Positions 1 to 6,143 of a stretch of DNA of 12,234 nucleotides are shown one piece after another. The stretch is taken from the NCBI GenBank assembly GCA_012032965.1, contig JAAUPT010000015.1, positions 1 through 12,234 of the forward strand, written 5' to 3'. Below the pieces are notes generated by a model. It was not told the DNA's origin. It worked only from the letters and a program-made list of their open reading frames with translations, and ran no database searches. Numbering within the stretch: position 1 is the stretch's first letter; each line of letters starts with the position of its first letter. This DNA is from Nitrospira sp. (GTDB lineage: Bacteria > Nitrospirota > Nitrospiria > Nitrospirales > Nitrospiraceae). The translations under genes were made by a program, and so were the position numbers.

Positions 1-526
1 TACCGGCGTTCGGAATCGCCACTTTGTCCTTCCAGGCTGGATCAGCCAGGTCTACCAACGACGTAATCTGATCGGGCTTCACCATGGTGGTGTTGTACAC
101 GATGATCCAAAATCTGCCGGATAAGCCGATCCAACTACTATCCGCCGCACGAAATTGCGATGGAATAGCCCGTTCAACCTCTCGCATGCTCACGGGGCGA
201 AGAAGCCCTGCGGTGCGGGCGATTTCCAGGCTGCCGGCATCATTGGTGATAAACACATCAGCTGGACTGCGGTCACCTTCGGCCTTCATCCGGTTCACGA
301 GCTCGGTCGTGCCGGAGGAAAGCAGGTCGATTTGAATGCCGGTCTTCGCGGTGAACGCGTCCAGGACCGGTTTGATCAATCGTTCAGCTCGTCCAGAATA
401 AACAGTCAACTTATCGGCGGCAGAGACATCGGTAGAAGGTGTGAGCCACAAGATCGAAACCAGACAGATGGTAAAAGCGAATCGTGCGAGGACACCAATC
501 GTGCAAAGCGGGCGTAGTGTGTGCAT
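1..526 (-). CDS. Fe(III)-type ABC transporter substrate-binding protein (5' part; C-terminus beyond window)
   Basis: Periplasmic binding protein that would deliver ferric iron to an inner-membrane ABC permease. About 175 residues are visible, from the ATG at 526. Residues 1-36 form a Sec signal peptide: a basic start, a hydrophobic core around residues 15-28, and a cleavage site near VSAA|DKL. The mature protein opens with LTVYSGR, followed by SSGTTELVNRM, SPADVFITNDAG and SGRFWIIVYNT, the expected order for the FutA/FbpA/IdiA-type binding-protein fold. The tyrosines that would hold iron lie in the missing C-terminal part, so iron specificity is inferred from N-terminal family resemblance and from the adjacent fur gene. 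The gene lies 81 nt downstream of fur on the same strand, so co-transcription or Fur control is plausible. Its ribosome binding site is weak (GGA about 6 nt before the ATG). No convincing Fur box was seen in the 527-607 gap. A thiamine or sulfate binder is less likely given the SGR motif pair. Confidence 0.85.
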   Translation of the reverse strand, partial: MHTLRPLCTIGVLARFAFTICLVSILWLTPSTDVSAADKLTVYSGRAERLIKPVLDAFTAKTGIQIDLLSSGTTELVNRMKAEGDRSPADVFITNDAGSLEIARTAGLLRPVSMREVERAIPSQFRAADSSWIGLSGRFWIIVYNTTMVKPDQITSLVDLADPAWKDKVAIPNAG

Positions 527-607
527 GAAAATCCTGTATCGTAAAATGGAGGACTGTTGAAATTGATAACCCGTCTCAAAAAGAATACCAGAAAGACCTG
601 CAGGGGG

Positions 608-1039
608 TCAATGGCGGCAGCGAGAGCAGAGTCCGTAGAGTTCGAGGCGGTGGGTTTGGATCGTGAAGCCGTTCCGTGTTGCGACCTCCTCTTGAAGGCG
701 CTCGATATCGCAGTTCTCGAATTCGACGATTTTCCCGCAACCGGTGCAGATGAGATGATCGTGGTGGCCCTTGTGCGAAACATTGTCGTACTGTGTCTGA
801 GTCCCGAAATGCCGGGCTTGTGCGAGACCTGCTTCACAAAAGAGGTTAAGCGTTCGGTAAATGGTTGCCAGCCCCAAATGAGGGTCTTTCCGAGCTAGTT
901 GGTGGTACATCTCCTCAGCCGTGATATGTTCTTGTTTCAGAAATGCGTCGAGGATCAATTCACGCTGGCGAGTAAACTTCAGCTGGTGCTTTCCAAGATG
1001 CTCCTTGAGGATTCCCATTTCTTTGGCATGTTTCGACAT
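608..1039 (-). CDS. fur: Fur family ferric-uptake transcriptional regulator
   Basis: Metal-sensing dimeric repressor of 143 aa, full length for the family. The N-terminal winged helix covers residues 1-85: KFTRQRELILDAF is helix 2, and GLATIYRTLNLFCEAGL (56-72) contains the DNA-recognition helix. The C-terminal dimerisation and metal domain has HHDHLICTGCG (92-102), giving His92, His93, His95, Cys98 and Cys101, then His130 and a second CxxC at Cys138/Cys141 near the end. The two CxxC pairs are the structural zinc site known in Fur/PerR/Zur. The motif reads more like Fur than Zur, and the downstream iron-type binding protein supports this, but PerR cannot be fully excluded. The ATG at 1039 has GGAGG 15 nt upstream (1055-1059), a slightly long spacing, and a good minus-strand promoter lies just before it. 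It is divergent from the gene starting at 1193. Confidence 0.93.
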   Translation of the reverse strand: MSKHAKEMGILKEHLGKHQLKFTRQRELILDAFLKQEHITAEEMYHQLARKDPHLGLATIYRTLNLFCEAGLAQARHFGTQTQYDNVSHKGHHDHLICTGCGKIVEFENCDIERLQEEVATRNGFTIQTHRLELYGLCSRCRH

Positions 1040-1068
1040 TGCGAGTGGGCTGAGCCTCCGTGGTCGGG

Positions 1069-1097
1069 ATTAAAGACGAAACCGAAGAGCCGGTCAA
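1069..1097 (-). promoter_or_regulatory. Putative sigma70 promoter of fur
   Basis: On the minus strand, TTGACC (1097-1092) is followed by 17 nt and TTTAAT (1074-1069). Each hexamer matches the sigma70 consensus in five of six positions, with ideal spacing. Predicted transcription would start near 1062, just before the GGAGG of fur. Seen by eye only. Confidence 0.55.
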
Positions 1098-1131
1098 GCG
1101 TGTTTTTACGAACTGTCGAGATTGGGAGACT

Positions 1132-1161
1132 TTGACGGTTGCGGTAGCCGTTGTCTATAGT
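1132..1161 (+). promoter_or_regulatory. Putative sigma70 promoter of the Panacea-like gene
   Basis: TTGACG (1132-1137), 18 nt, then TATAGT (1156-1161). The predicted start of transcription (about 1168) lies downstream of the first possible TTG codon at 1151. This argues that translation starts at TTG 1193, preceded by GAGGAG (1184-1189), rather than at 1151. Confidence 0.55.
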
Positions 1162-1192
1162 AAAATCTTCACGGTTATTTCGTGAGGAGCCA

Positions 1193-1789
1193 TTGCGACT
1201 ACCCAGCCACATTACCGTCGACCGAGCCCTCCTCCTGTACGTGCTGCAGCTGACGGAGCCCTATGGTCAACTGAGCGATGTGAAGTTGCAGCAGCTCATC
1301 TTTTTGTGCGAGCTCCAAACCTTTGCCAAAGGACTCAAAGCATTTCATTTTGAATTTTTCCGGTTCGCCTATGGGGCTTTCAGTAAAGATCTCGACAACG
1401 ACCTGACATCCCTTCGCCGAAAAGGGCGGATCGAAAATTTCACGGTCTCGGATCAAGCCAAAGAGGAAGCAATCCCCTTACTCCTGCGTGCAGTCGAAGG
1501 GGTGGAGGCCAATGAAAAAGTCAAAGACATTCTTGATGCCGTCGTTGCCGTCTATGGTCCACAGGATACGGGTGCCATCACGGCATCTGTGGAAGCGGTC
1601 CAGCTCAGTACTCCGCAAGATCCTGACCTGAAGATTCCGATTCGGGATATCGTCTTCCACACCACGCTGTTGGTGCCGCATCGGATCGACGTCCAGGCTG
1701 AGTTTACCCTGACCCCAGTCACACTCCCAAAACTCAATGCGGCGCTGGGCTATGATAGTCGCCCCGCGGTTGAGTCTCAGAGCTGGTAG
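1193..1789 (+). CDS. Panacea (DUF4065)/YwgA-like protein, function unknown
   Basis: A protein of 198 aa from TTG 1193 (GAGGAG three nt upstream; the frame is open back to a TTG at 1151, but the apparent promoter overlaps that stretch). The segment VKLQQLIFLCELQTF, then FHFEFFRFAYGAFSKDLDNDLTSLRRKGRIE, has the layout of the Panacea (DUF4065)/YwgA group: a KLQKL-type helix, an F/W-x-YGPFS-like turn, then a helix and a 'G.I' end. Panacea domains are known as versatile antitoxin or toxin-neutralising modules, but single genes also occur. No partner toxin is adjacent here: the upstream neighbour is fur (divergent) and the downstream one is the M32 peptidase, convergent with a 13-bp overlap. The C-terminal third (about 130-198) is not recognised. 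No signal peptide or membrane segment is present. The function is open and the family call is moderate. Confidence 0.6.
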   Translation: MRLPSHITVDRALLLYVLQLTEPYGQLSDVKLQQLIFLCELQTFAKGLKAFHFEFFRFAYGAFSKDLDNDLTSLRRKGRIENFTVSDQAKEEAIPLLLRAVEGVEANEKVKDILDAVVAVYGPQDTGAITASVEAVQLSTPQDPDLKIPIRDIVFHTTLLVPHRIDVQAEFTLTPVTLPKLNAALGYDSRPAVESQSW

Positions 1790-3310
1790 AGCTCGCCGTA
1801 CTTCCGTTCCACATACTTCAGGAAGGGCTCGGGGTTGATCGTAGAGCCTGTCACGCGCTCTGCGAGATGGGTCGGTGTAAACATGCGGCCCCAACGATGG
1901 ATCTTTTGCTCAAGCCATCGGCGCAAGCCCATCAGTTGACCCGCGGCGATCGCATCCTCCAACTGTGGAATCTCCAGCTTGGCCTGCTCGAAAAATTGGA
2001 CCGAGTACAGATTGCCCAACGTATAGGTCGGGAAGTAGCCGAACGACCCAAACGACCAGTGCACGTCCTGTAAGACCCCCTCCGCGTCCGTTGAGGGAAC
2101 GATGCCGAGATATTCCTCCATCTTCCGATTCCAGATCGCGGGTAGATCTTCGGGCTGGGTCTTGCCTTCGATCAGGTCCTGCTCGATTTCAAACCGTAGC
2201 ATGATATGAAGATTGTAGGTCAGCTCGTCGGCTTCCACACGAATCAGCGACGGTTTCACACGATTGATGGCGGCGTAGAACTGTTCGACATCCACGCCAC
2301 GGAGCTGATCATGAAAGGTCTGCTGCAAGACCGGATAGAAGAAACGCCAAAAGGGTCGGGAACGTCCGACGCAATTTTCCCAGAGGCGAGATTGGCTCTC
2401 ATGAATACCGAGCGAAACCGAATCGCCCAACGGGGTACCGAAATGCTGTTGATCGAGTCCCTGGTCGTACAATCCGTGCCCGCCTTCATGAATGCAGCTG
2501 AAGAGACAGGATTGCAGCTCATGCTCATGGACACGGGTTGTCACGCGCACATCCGTCGGGTGGAACGAAGTGGTAAACGGGTGAGCCGACAGATCTAGAC
2601 GACCGCGCTCGAAGTCATACCCCATGGCCGTCAACACGAGGCGGCCGAATTCCAGCTGCCGAGTCTGGTCGTACGAGTGATGCAAGATACTGTCGTCAAT
2701 CTGACGCGGCTCTCCGTGATTCTTTCAGCAACGGCACCAAGGCGGGCCTTGAGCGCCGCAAACACCGGTTTGAGCCCAGCGATTGTTGCGCCAGGCTCAT
2801 AGACATCCAAGAGGGCGTTGTAGGGGACTCGTGATAGCCGAGGTAGTTGAGCTTCTTCACGTTTGAGCTCGAGCACGGTCCGGAGGTTTGGCAGGAACAT
2901 CGCGAACTTGTTTTGCGCTTCTTGCTTCGGCCCACACTTGCTGGGCAAGCGAACATTCACGGCTCAGCTTCACGACGAAATCCGACGGCAGTTTCTTCGC
3001 TCGGCTGAAATCCCGCCAGGTCTCACGCAGGAGTGATCGCGACGGCTCATCCCATGTGTCACCGGCCTTGTCGGCTGCCTGGCCGGTGGCTGGGTCGATC
3101 CATTGCGACAAGAGCGCTCGGCACGTCCTCCGAGACAAGCTTCTCATGGGCGATGCCTTGGAGCACCGCAATCTGCTCTGCTCGCGCTTCGCCTCCGCCG
3201 GCCGGCATGTAGGTTTCCTGATCCCAAGAGAGGATTGAAGCGGCACTATTGATGCGCTGAATTTCCAGGAGTTTGGTGGTGAGGGGTTCTAGCGTGCTGA
3301 GTGTTTTCAA
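1777..3310 (-). pseudogene. M32 carboxypeptidase (thermostable carboxypeptidase 1 family), N-terminal half multiply frameshifted
   Basis: Zinc metallocarboxypeptidase that would trim C-terminal residues from cytoplasmic peptides. The restored length is about 510 aa, normal for M32. The best start is TTG 3310, with GGAGGAG six nt upstream; an in-frame ATG at 3340 lacks such a site. The N-terminus shows the typical SAASILSWDQETYMPAGGGEARAEQ. The C-terminal ~300 aa are open and carry all family signatures: AHPF, DVRVTTRV, the zinc motif HEGGH, HESQSRLWEN, VEADELTYNLHIMLRFEIE and GSFGYFPTYTLGNLY. Between 3122 and 2700 the homologous peptide switches frame repeatedly (breaks near 3118, 2921, 2912, 2847, 2825, 2740, 2722 and 2706), mostly in short homopolymers. 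It is either a decaying gene or a local sequencing error. The intact catalytic half argues for the latter or for a very recent lesion. Confidence 0.85.
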
Positions 3311-3410
3311 GTCGGTCTCCTCCGCTATACTACAACTCATTTGAACGTGGCTCGTCTTGCGCAGTGTACGCAACGACCGCAGTCTTTTTCAAATTACTGA
3401 AAGGAGCCAA

Positions 3411-4055
3411 ATGCACCACCTGATCCCGCCAGAGATCGAAGCCTATGCCGAAGCCCATTCCATGCCCGAGTCCGCTGTGTGCCGAGCTCTTCGCGAAGAG
3501 ACTCAACGAACGATGGAATATCCTCAAATGCTGGTTGGTCCGCTCGAAGGGGCGTTTCTGAAAATGATGACGCAATTGGTCGGCGCGAAGCGCGTATTGG
3601 AAATCGGGATGTTCACCGGCTACAGCGCGCTCTGCTTTGCCGAGGCCCTGCCGTCGGACGGAACTGTAATTACCTGCGAGATCAATGAAAAGTCATCGGC
3701 GGTGGCCCGACGCTATTTTGCGCAGACGCCAGTTGGCAGCAAGATCAGCATTCGCATGGGTTCCGCGCTCGACACGATGAGAACACTTGCTGGCCCCTTC
3801 GATCTGATTTTTATTGATGCAGACAAGGTCAATTATTTCAATTACTACCAGCGTGCGCTCGACCTGCTCGCACCGAACGGTGTGATCCTAATCGACAACG
3901 TGCTGTGGAGCGGCGAGGTCTTGAAACATCCGGCTCCGGACGAATCCACTGCCGCGATTCAGGAACTTAATCGAGTGGTGTCAAACGATCCGCGCGTGAG
4001 AGCCGTGCTGGTCACGATCCGGGATGGGATTCTGGTGGTGAGAAGGGCAAGGTAG
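3411..4055 (+). CDS. Class I SAM-dependent O-methyltransferase (CCoAOMT/COG4122 type)
   Basis: A cytoplasmic methyltransferase of 214 aa, predicted to transfer a methyl group from SAM to a catechol-like hydroxyl with a divalent metal. The ATG at 3411 is chosen because AAGGAG (3401-3406) sits four nt upstream; the frame is open further upstream without a site. Motif I is RVLEIGMFTGYSAL (61-74), the acidic ribose-binding residue is Glu90 in TCEIN, and the metal-binding region is DLIFIDADKVNYFNYY (131-146) with IDNVLWSG (161-168), where Asp136, Asp162 and Asn163 fit the known metal ligands of the family. The terminal IRDGILVVRR matches the last strand. The length is normal. The physiological substrate cannot be told. 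It is divergent from the M32 gene (100 bp between starts) and convergent with the HepT-like gene. Confidence 0.9.
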   Translation: MHHLIPPEIEAYAEAHSMPESAVCRALREETQRTMEYPQMLVGPLEGAFLKMMTQLVGAKRVLEIGMFTGYSALCFAEALPSDGTVITCEINEKSSAVARRYFAQTPVGSKISIRMGSALDTMRTLAGPFDLIFIDADKVNYFNYYQRALDLLAPNGVILIDNVLWSGEVLKHPAPDESTAAIQELNRVVSNDPRVRAVLVTIRDGILVVRRAR

Positions 4056-4125
4056 AGCCAAAAAGCCGTTTCGGTATGGGGGTGGGAGGCAGGCACTGAT
4101 GTAGTAAGCACTGTCTTGCGCAGGG

Positions 4126-4542
4126 TTAGATCAGCTCGACCATGGTGGTGCGAAATACACGCAGATCAGCAAGGCGTGTTGAAATGATCTCGTAGACCTG
4201 CACATAGTCGATCTTCCAGTAGACATGAACCAACAAGTTTCGGAAGCGCGCCATCTGCTGAAGTCGGCCCGAAAGTTCTGTGGGAATGATTCCGGCCTTC
4301 TCAAGTGAACTGAAACAGCCTGCATACTCTTCGGGCACATAATTCAGTCGCTTCGCAGAGACATGAAAGCAGATCGCCAACGCAGCCTCAATGGCGATGA
4401 GTAATCAATAACAGGCGACATCGAGCATATCTTGGCTTGAGAGGAATGTCTCGCGAGGCAGACGACGCAGCTCTTCGAGCCGGCTCAACGACGTATCGAT
4501 TTCAGCACAACGAGCCCGGATGAAGTCCGGATTGAGGGTCAT
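4126..4542 (-). pseudogene. hepT: HepT-like (DUF86) ribonuclease toxin with in-frame stop at codon 46
   Basis: HepT proteins are HEPN-fold RNases neutralised by MntA, which AMPylates them. The frame from ATG 4542 reads 45 codons to a TGA (4405-4407), then continues in the same frame to the TAA at 4126, giving 138 codons, the usual HepT size. Before the stop is SSQDMLDVACY; after it is LLIAIEAALAICFHVSAKRLN, so the TGA replaces the residue expected to be Arg in a YRLL-AIEAAL stretch (a CGA to TGA change would do it). The HEPN catalytic motif R-x4-6-H is present in RFRNLLVHVYW, including the Tyr two residues after His that MntA modifies in studied systems. The ATG overlaps the upstream mntA stop as ATGA, the usual coupling. 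No good internal restart site was seen. It could be a true null allele or a base-call error. Confidence 0.82.
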
Positions 4543-4958
4543 GCGGCGAAAGCATCCTTCGTGCTGCTGCGGAGGAGCGGAGCCAGATCGAGGTACCGCC
4601 GTGCCACATCCTCGAGCATGTCGGTCAAGAAACCTTCGTCTCGACAGAGCAGGAGTCGTCCTCGCAAGACGTGGTAAAGAAACGAGAGTGGTGCGTCATT
4701 GATCACCCGAACATCGACTGGTAGCCTGACCGCCGCAGTAAGTTTCGCAGAAAGAGTTTCCACGATCTGTGCCTGCTGAGCAACGACTGTGTCATCAAGA
4801 AAGAGTCCAATGTCCACATCATGGACCCGGTCTGATTCGAGCACGGACCCATAGAGATAGGCGAACCGTATGCCCGACTCTTGGCCAAGTTCAACAGGAA
4901 GCTGAGTGAATAACGCTTCACGCTGCTCAAGGCTGATGGTGTACGTCACAGCTTTCAT
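4539..4958 (-). CDS. mntA: MntA-like minimal nucleotidyltransferase antitoxin
   Basis: A protein of 139 aa. MntA antitoxins use ATP to AMPylate a conserved tyrosine of their HepT toxin. The nucleotidyltransferase signature is AYLYGSVLESDRVHDVDIGLFLDD (33-56): Gly37-Ser38, then Asp47 and Asp49 as the metal-binding DxD. The spacer between GS and DxD is eight residues, shorter than the ten of the classic MNT motif, but the HDVDIG form is familiar to me as a subgroup. The C-terminal half (FLYHVLRGRLLLCRDEGFLTDMLEDVARRYLDLAPLLR) matches the usual helical tail of the family. The ATG at 4958 was chosen as the first start of the conserved domain; the frame is open to 5126 but that extension is low-complexity, Arg-rich and unlike the family. 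The open frame is intact, unlike its partner toxin. It is preceded by a candidate promoter and a phased repeat array. Confidence 0.85.
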   Translation of the reverse strand: MKAVTYTISLEQREALFTQLPVELGQESGIRFAYLYGSVLESDRVHDVDIGLFLDDTVVAQQAQIVETLSAKLTAAVRLPVDVRVINDAPLSFLYHVLRGRLLLCRDEGFLTDMLEDVARRYLDLAPLLRSSTKDAFAA

Positions 4959-4980
4959 AGGTTCTTCAAGGACTGGTCCC

Positions 4981-5009
4981 ATCTTACATCGATGGCAAGA
5001 GGAGGACAA
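4981..5009 (-). promoter_or_regulatory. Putative sigma70 promoter of mntA-hepT
   Basis: Minus strand: TTGTCC (5009-5004), 17 nt, TAAGAT (4986-4981). The predicted transcription start (about 4974) lies 16 nt before the mntA ATG. Each hexamer matches the consensus in four of six positions. Confidence 0.4.
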
Positions 5010-5081
5010 GAAACGCCTGCGTGAATGCCTCATATCCCCACAGACACAGAAGTCCTCATTTCCCCATTCCTCCTGCCTATG

Positions 5082-5118
5082 GTATCTGTACGGATACAGA
5101 TCGTATCTGGTTCGATAC
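5082..5118. promoter_or_regulatory. Helically phased array of four GTATC/GATAC half-sites (candidate operator)
   Basis: Within the 350-bp gap between mntA and the DUF4231 gene, GTATC (5082-5086), GATAC (5093-5097), GTATC (5103-5107) and GATAC (5114-5118) alternate in orientation with start-to-start distances of 11, 10 and 11 bp, about one DNA helical turn each. The first pair is embedded in a larger perfect inverted repeat, ATCTGTA-CGGA-TACAGAT (5084-5101). The ends also pair as GGTATC/GATACC (5081-5086 and 5114-5119). This looks like cooperative binding by a dimeric regulator. It lies about 100 bp upstream of the putative mntA promoter and about 190 bp upstream of the DUF4231 start, so the target is uncertain. 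Confidence 0.5.
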
Positions 5119-5119
5119 C

Positions 5120-5131
5120 TCGCCATGGCGA
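5120..5131. repeat. Perfect 12-bp palindrome TCGCCATGGCGA
   Basis: A perfect palindrome immediately next to the phased half-site array. It could be part of the same control region or a chance event. The remaining gap sequence (4959-5310) shows no credible gene on either strand. A smaller inverted repeat, GTTTC-GT-GAAAC, lies at 5216-5227. Confidence 0.35.
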
Positions 5132-5310
5132 CACCTCTTCATCGCTGGTGCCTTCATTCCATACAGAACAGATCCTTTCACTGTGCGTTCACGAGTTTGG
5201 ATAGTGTATATGGCTGTTTCGTGAAACCGCGTGGTCAGGCATTGTCATTGCTTTCGCAGGAATAGAGATAGGATGGATGGAATGGTTCAAACGTATGTTG
5301 TGAGGCGACC

Positions 5311-5859
5311 ATGCTGAAGAAACCGAAAGATCATGAACAGATGCGGGCTGAAATGGGGGTGCTCATTGAGGCGCTGGAGTTGCCGGATCTGAACAAGCAG
5401 TTTCTCCGGGCGCGGTGGCTTGAACAGGTGATTTGGATGGATGAGAAGGCGTGGAACTCCGTGTTACGGCATAACGTTCTGCGGCTCACGACAATCATCG
5501 GCGGGGTGATCGTGCCGGCACTGGTCAGTTGGAACGTCGGAGATAGTGCCGGCGCTCATCTGATCAAAACACTCACCGTTATCGTCAGCCTCGTGGTGGC
5601 ATTGAGCGCGGCAGTGGAAGAGTTCTTTCACTATGGCGAGCGCTGGCGTCACTACCGGCGTACTGTCGAGGCGCTCAAGAGCGAAGGCTGGCAGTTCTTC
5701 CAGCTCAGCGGGCCCTACAGCAACATGACCCATGTGCTGGCCTATCCGGCCTTCGCCGCGCGCGTCGAGGAGCTGAGCCGAGAAGAAGTTGAGACCTACA
5801 TGACGCAGGTGGCGAAAGAGAAAAAAGAGCCGGATGACAAGCCGCACACGGTATCGTGA
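5311..5859 (+). CDS. DUF4231 two-TM membrane protein (SLATT-like)
   Basis: A protein of 182 aa from ATG 5311 with GAGG (5302-5305) upstream. Order: a soluble N-terminal helix with FLRARWLEQVIWMDEKA (31-47), transmembrane segment 1 about 58-76 (LRLTTIIGGVIVPALVSW), a short loop, transmembrane segment 2 about 84-104 (LIKTLTVIVSLVVALSAAVE), then the conserved FFHYGERWRHYRRTVEALKSEGWQFFQLSGPY (105-136) and a charged C-terminal tail. This arrangement is typical of DUF4231 proteins, which resemble the SLATT families of two-helix membrane effectors predicted in nucleotide-signalling conflict systems; biochemical function is not established. It is followed after 39 nt by a fragment of another conflict-type gene and preceded by an MntA/HepT module, which supports an accessory role. 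The regulator is unknown. Confidence 0.8.
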   Translation: MLKKPKDHEQMRAEMGVLIEALELPDLNKQFLRARWLEQVIWMDEKAWNSVLRHNVLRLTTIIGGVIVPALVSWNVGDSAGAHLIKTLTVIVSLVVALSAAVEEFFHYGERWRHYRRTVEALKSEGWQFFQLSGPYSNMTHVLAYPAFAARVEELSREEVETYMTQVAKEKKEPDDKPHTVS

Positions 5860-5898
5860 AGAACCAAGCCTGACCGAGCATATTGGAAGGAAGCGTTC

Positions 5899-6015
5899 AT
5901 GAAAGCTCATGCCTTTACCGACATGCCGTTTGGCCTGAAGAAAGATAGTCAGGGGAACGAGATTGATTTCAATTGTATGTATACAGAGCTGATCAAGCCG
6001 GCGTGCCAACGGTAG
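5899..6015 (+). pseudogene. Truncated N-terminal fragment of an 'MPFG...EIDFN..Y..LIKPA' protein (TIR/deoxyribosyltransferase-like region)
   Basis: A 38-codon frame from ATG 5899 with GGAAGG (5885-5890) upstream, ending at TAG 6013-6015. The peptide contains DMPFGLKKDSQGNEIDFN and YTELIKPA. I recognise this as the opening of a family of larger proteins found in conflict islands (nucleoside deoxyribosyltransferase/TIR-like domains, often fused to TPR or other modules), where the next segment should read like 'EEAG....RADE'. That continuation is not found in any of the three frames after the stop, so the gene appears cut off rather than merely frameshifted. It follows the DUF4231 gene by 39 nt, and the two were probably co-transcribed. 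Calling it a fragment rests on family memory; a real small peptide is possible but less likely. Confidence 0.55.
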
Positions 6016-6105
6016 GTTTGAGGATCTCTGGAGTGGTCAGTGGGGATGTCCTCTCGACTGGGCGGTGGCCAAACAGGTAGACCACACGCATTGTTCTGAG
6101 TTCGC

Positions 6106-6130
6106 GTGCGGGGCGCTCAGCGCCCCGCAC
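6106..6130. terminator. GC-rich perfect hairpin downstream of the FKBP gene
   Basis: GTGCGGGGCGC (6106-6116), loop TCA, then GCGCCCCGCAC (6120-6130): a perfect 11-bp stem starting 14 nt after the FKBP stop (minus strand). No T-run follows on either strand, so it is not a classic intrinsic terminator. It may act as a 3'-end stabilising hairpin or a bidirectional stop between convergent genes. Confidence 0.55.
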
Positions 6131-6143
6131 CAGGAGAGCAGAA

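Noticed and set aside
84..517. Plus-strand open frames of 83 and 120 codons opposite the substrate-binding protein
   Set aside because: Both lie antisense to a well supported gene and have compositionally odd, Arg/Ser-rich products.
527..607. Fur box between fur and the substrate-binding gene
   Set aside because: A GTTATCAATT-like half-site is visible, but no full 19-bp Fur inverted repeat could be aligned.
3356..3372. Inverted repeat TTGCG...CGCAA between the M32 and methyltransferase genes
   Set aside because: Only five paired bases with an imperfect centre; too weak to call an operator.
4405..4407. TGA in hepT read as selenocysteine
   Set aside because: The expected residue is Arg, not Cys, and the stop is not near the active-site motif. 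Recoding is not supported.
4906..5265. Open frame of 119 codons on the plus strand across the mntA start and the gap
   Set aside because: It begins inside mntA on the opposite strand, has no ribosome site and no recognisable family, and runs through the phased operator array. Treated as chance.
6106..6130. Classic Rho-independent terminator
   Set aside because: The hairpin is perfect but no T-run follows on either strand; kept only as a terminator-like hairpin.
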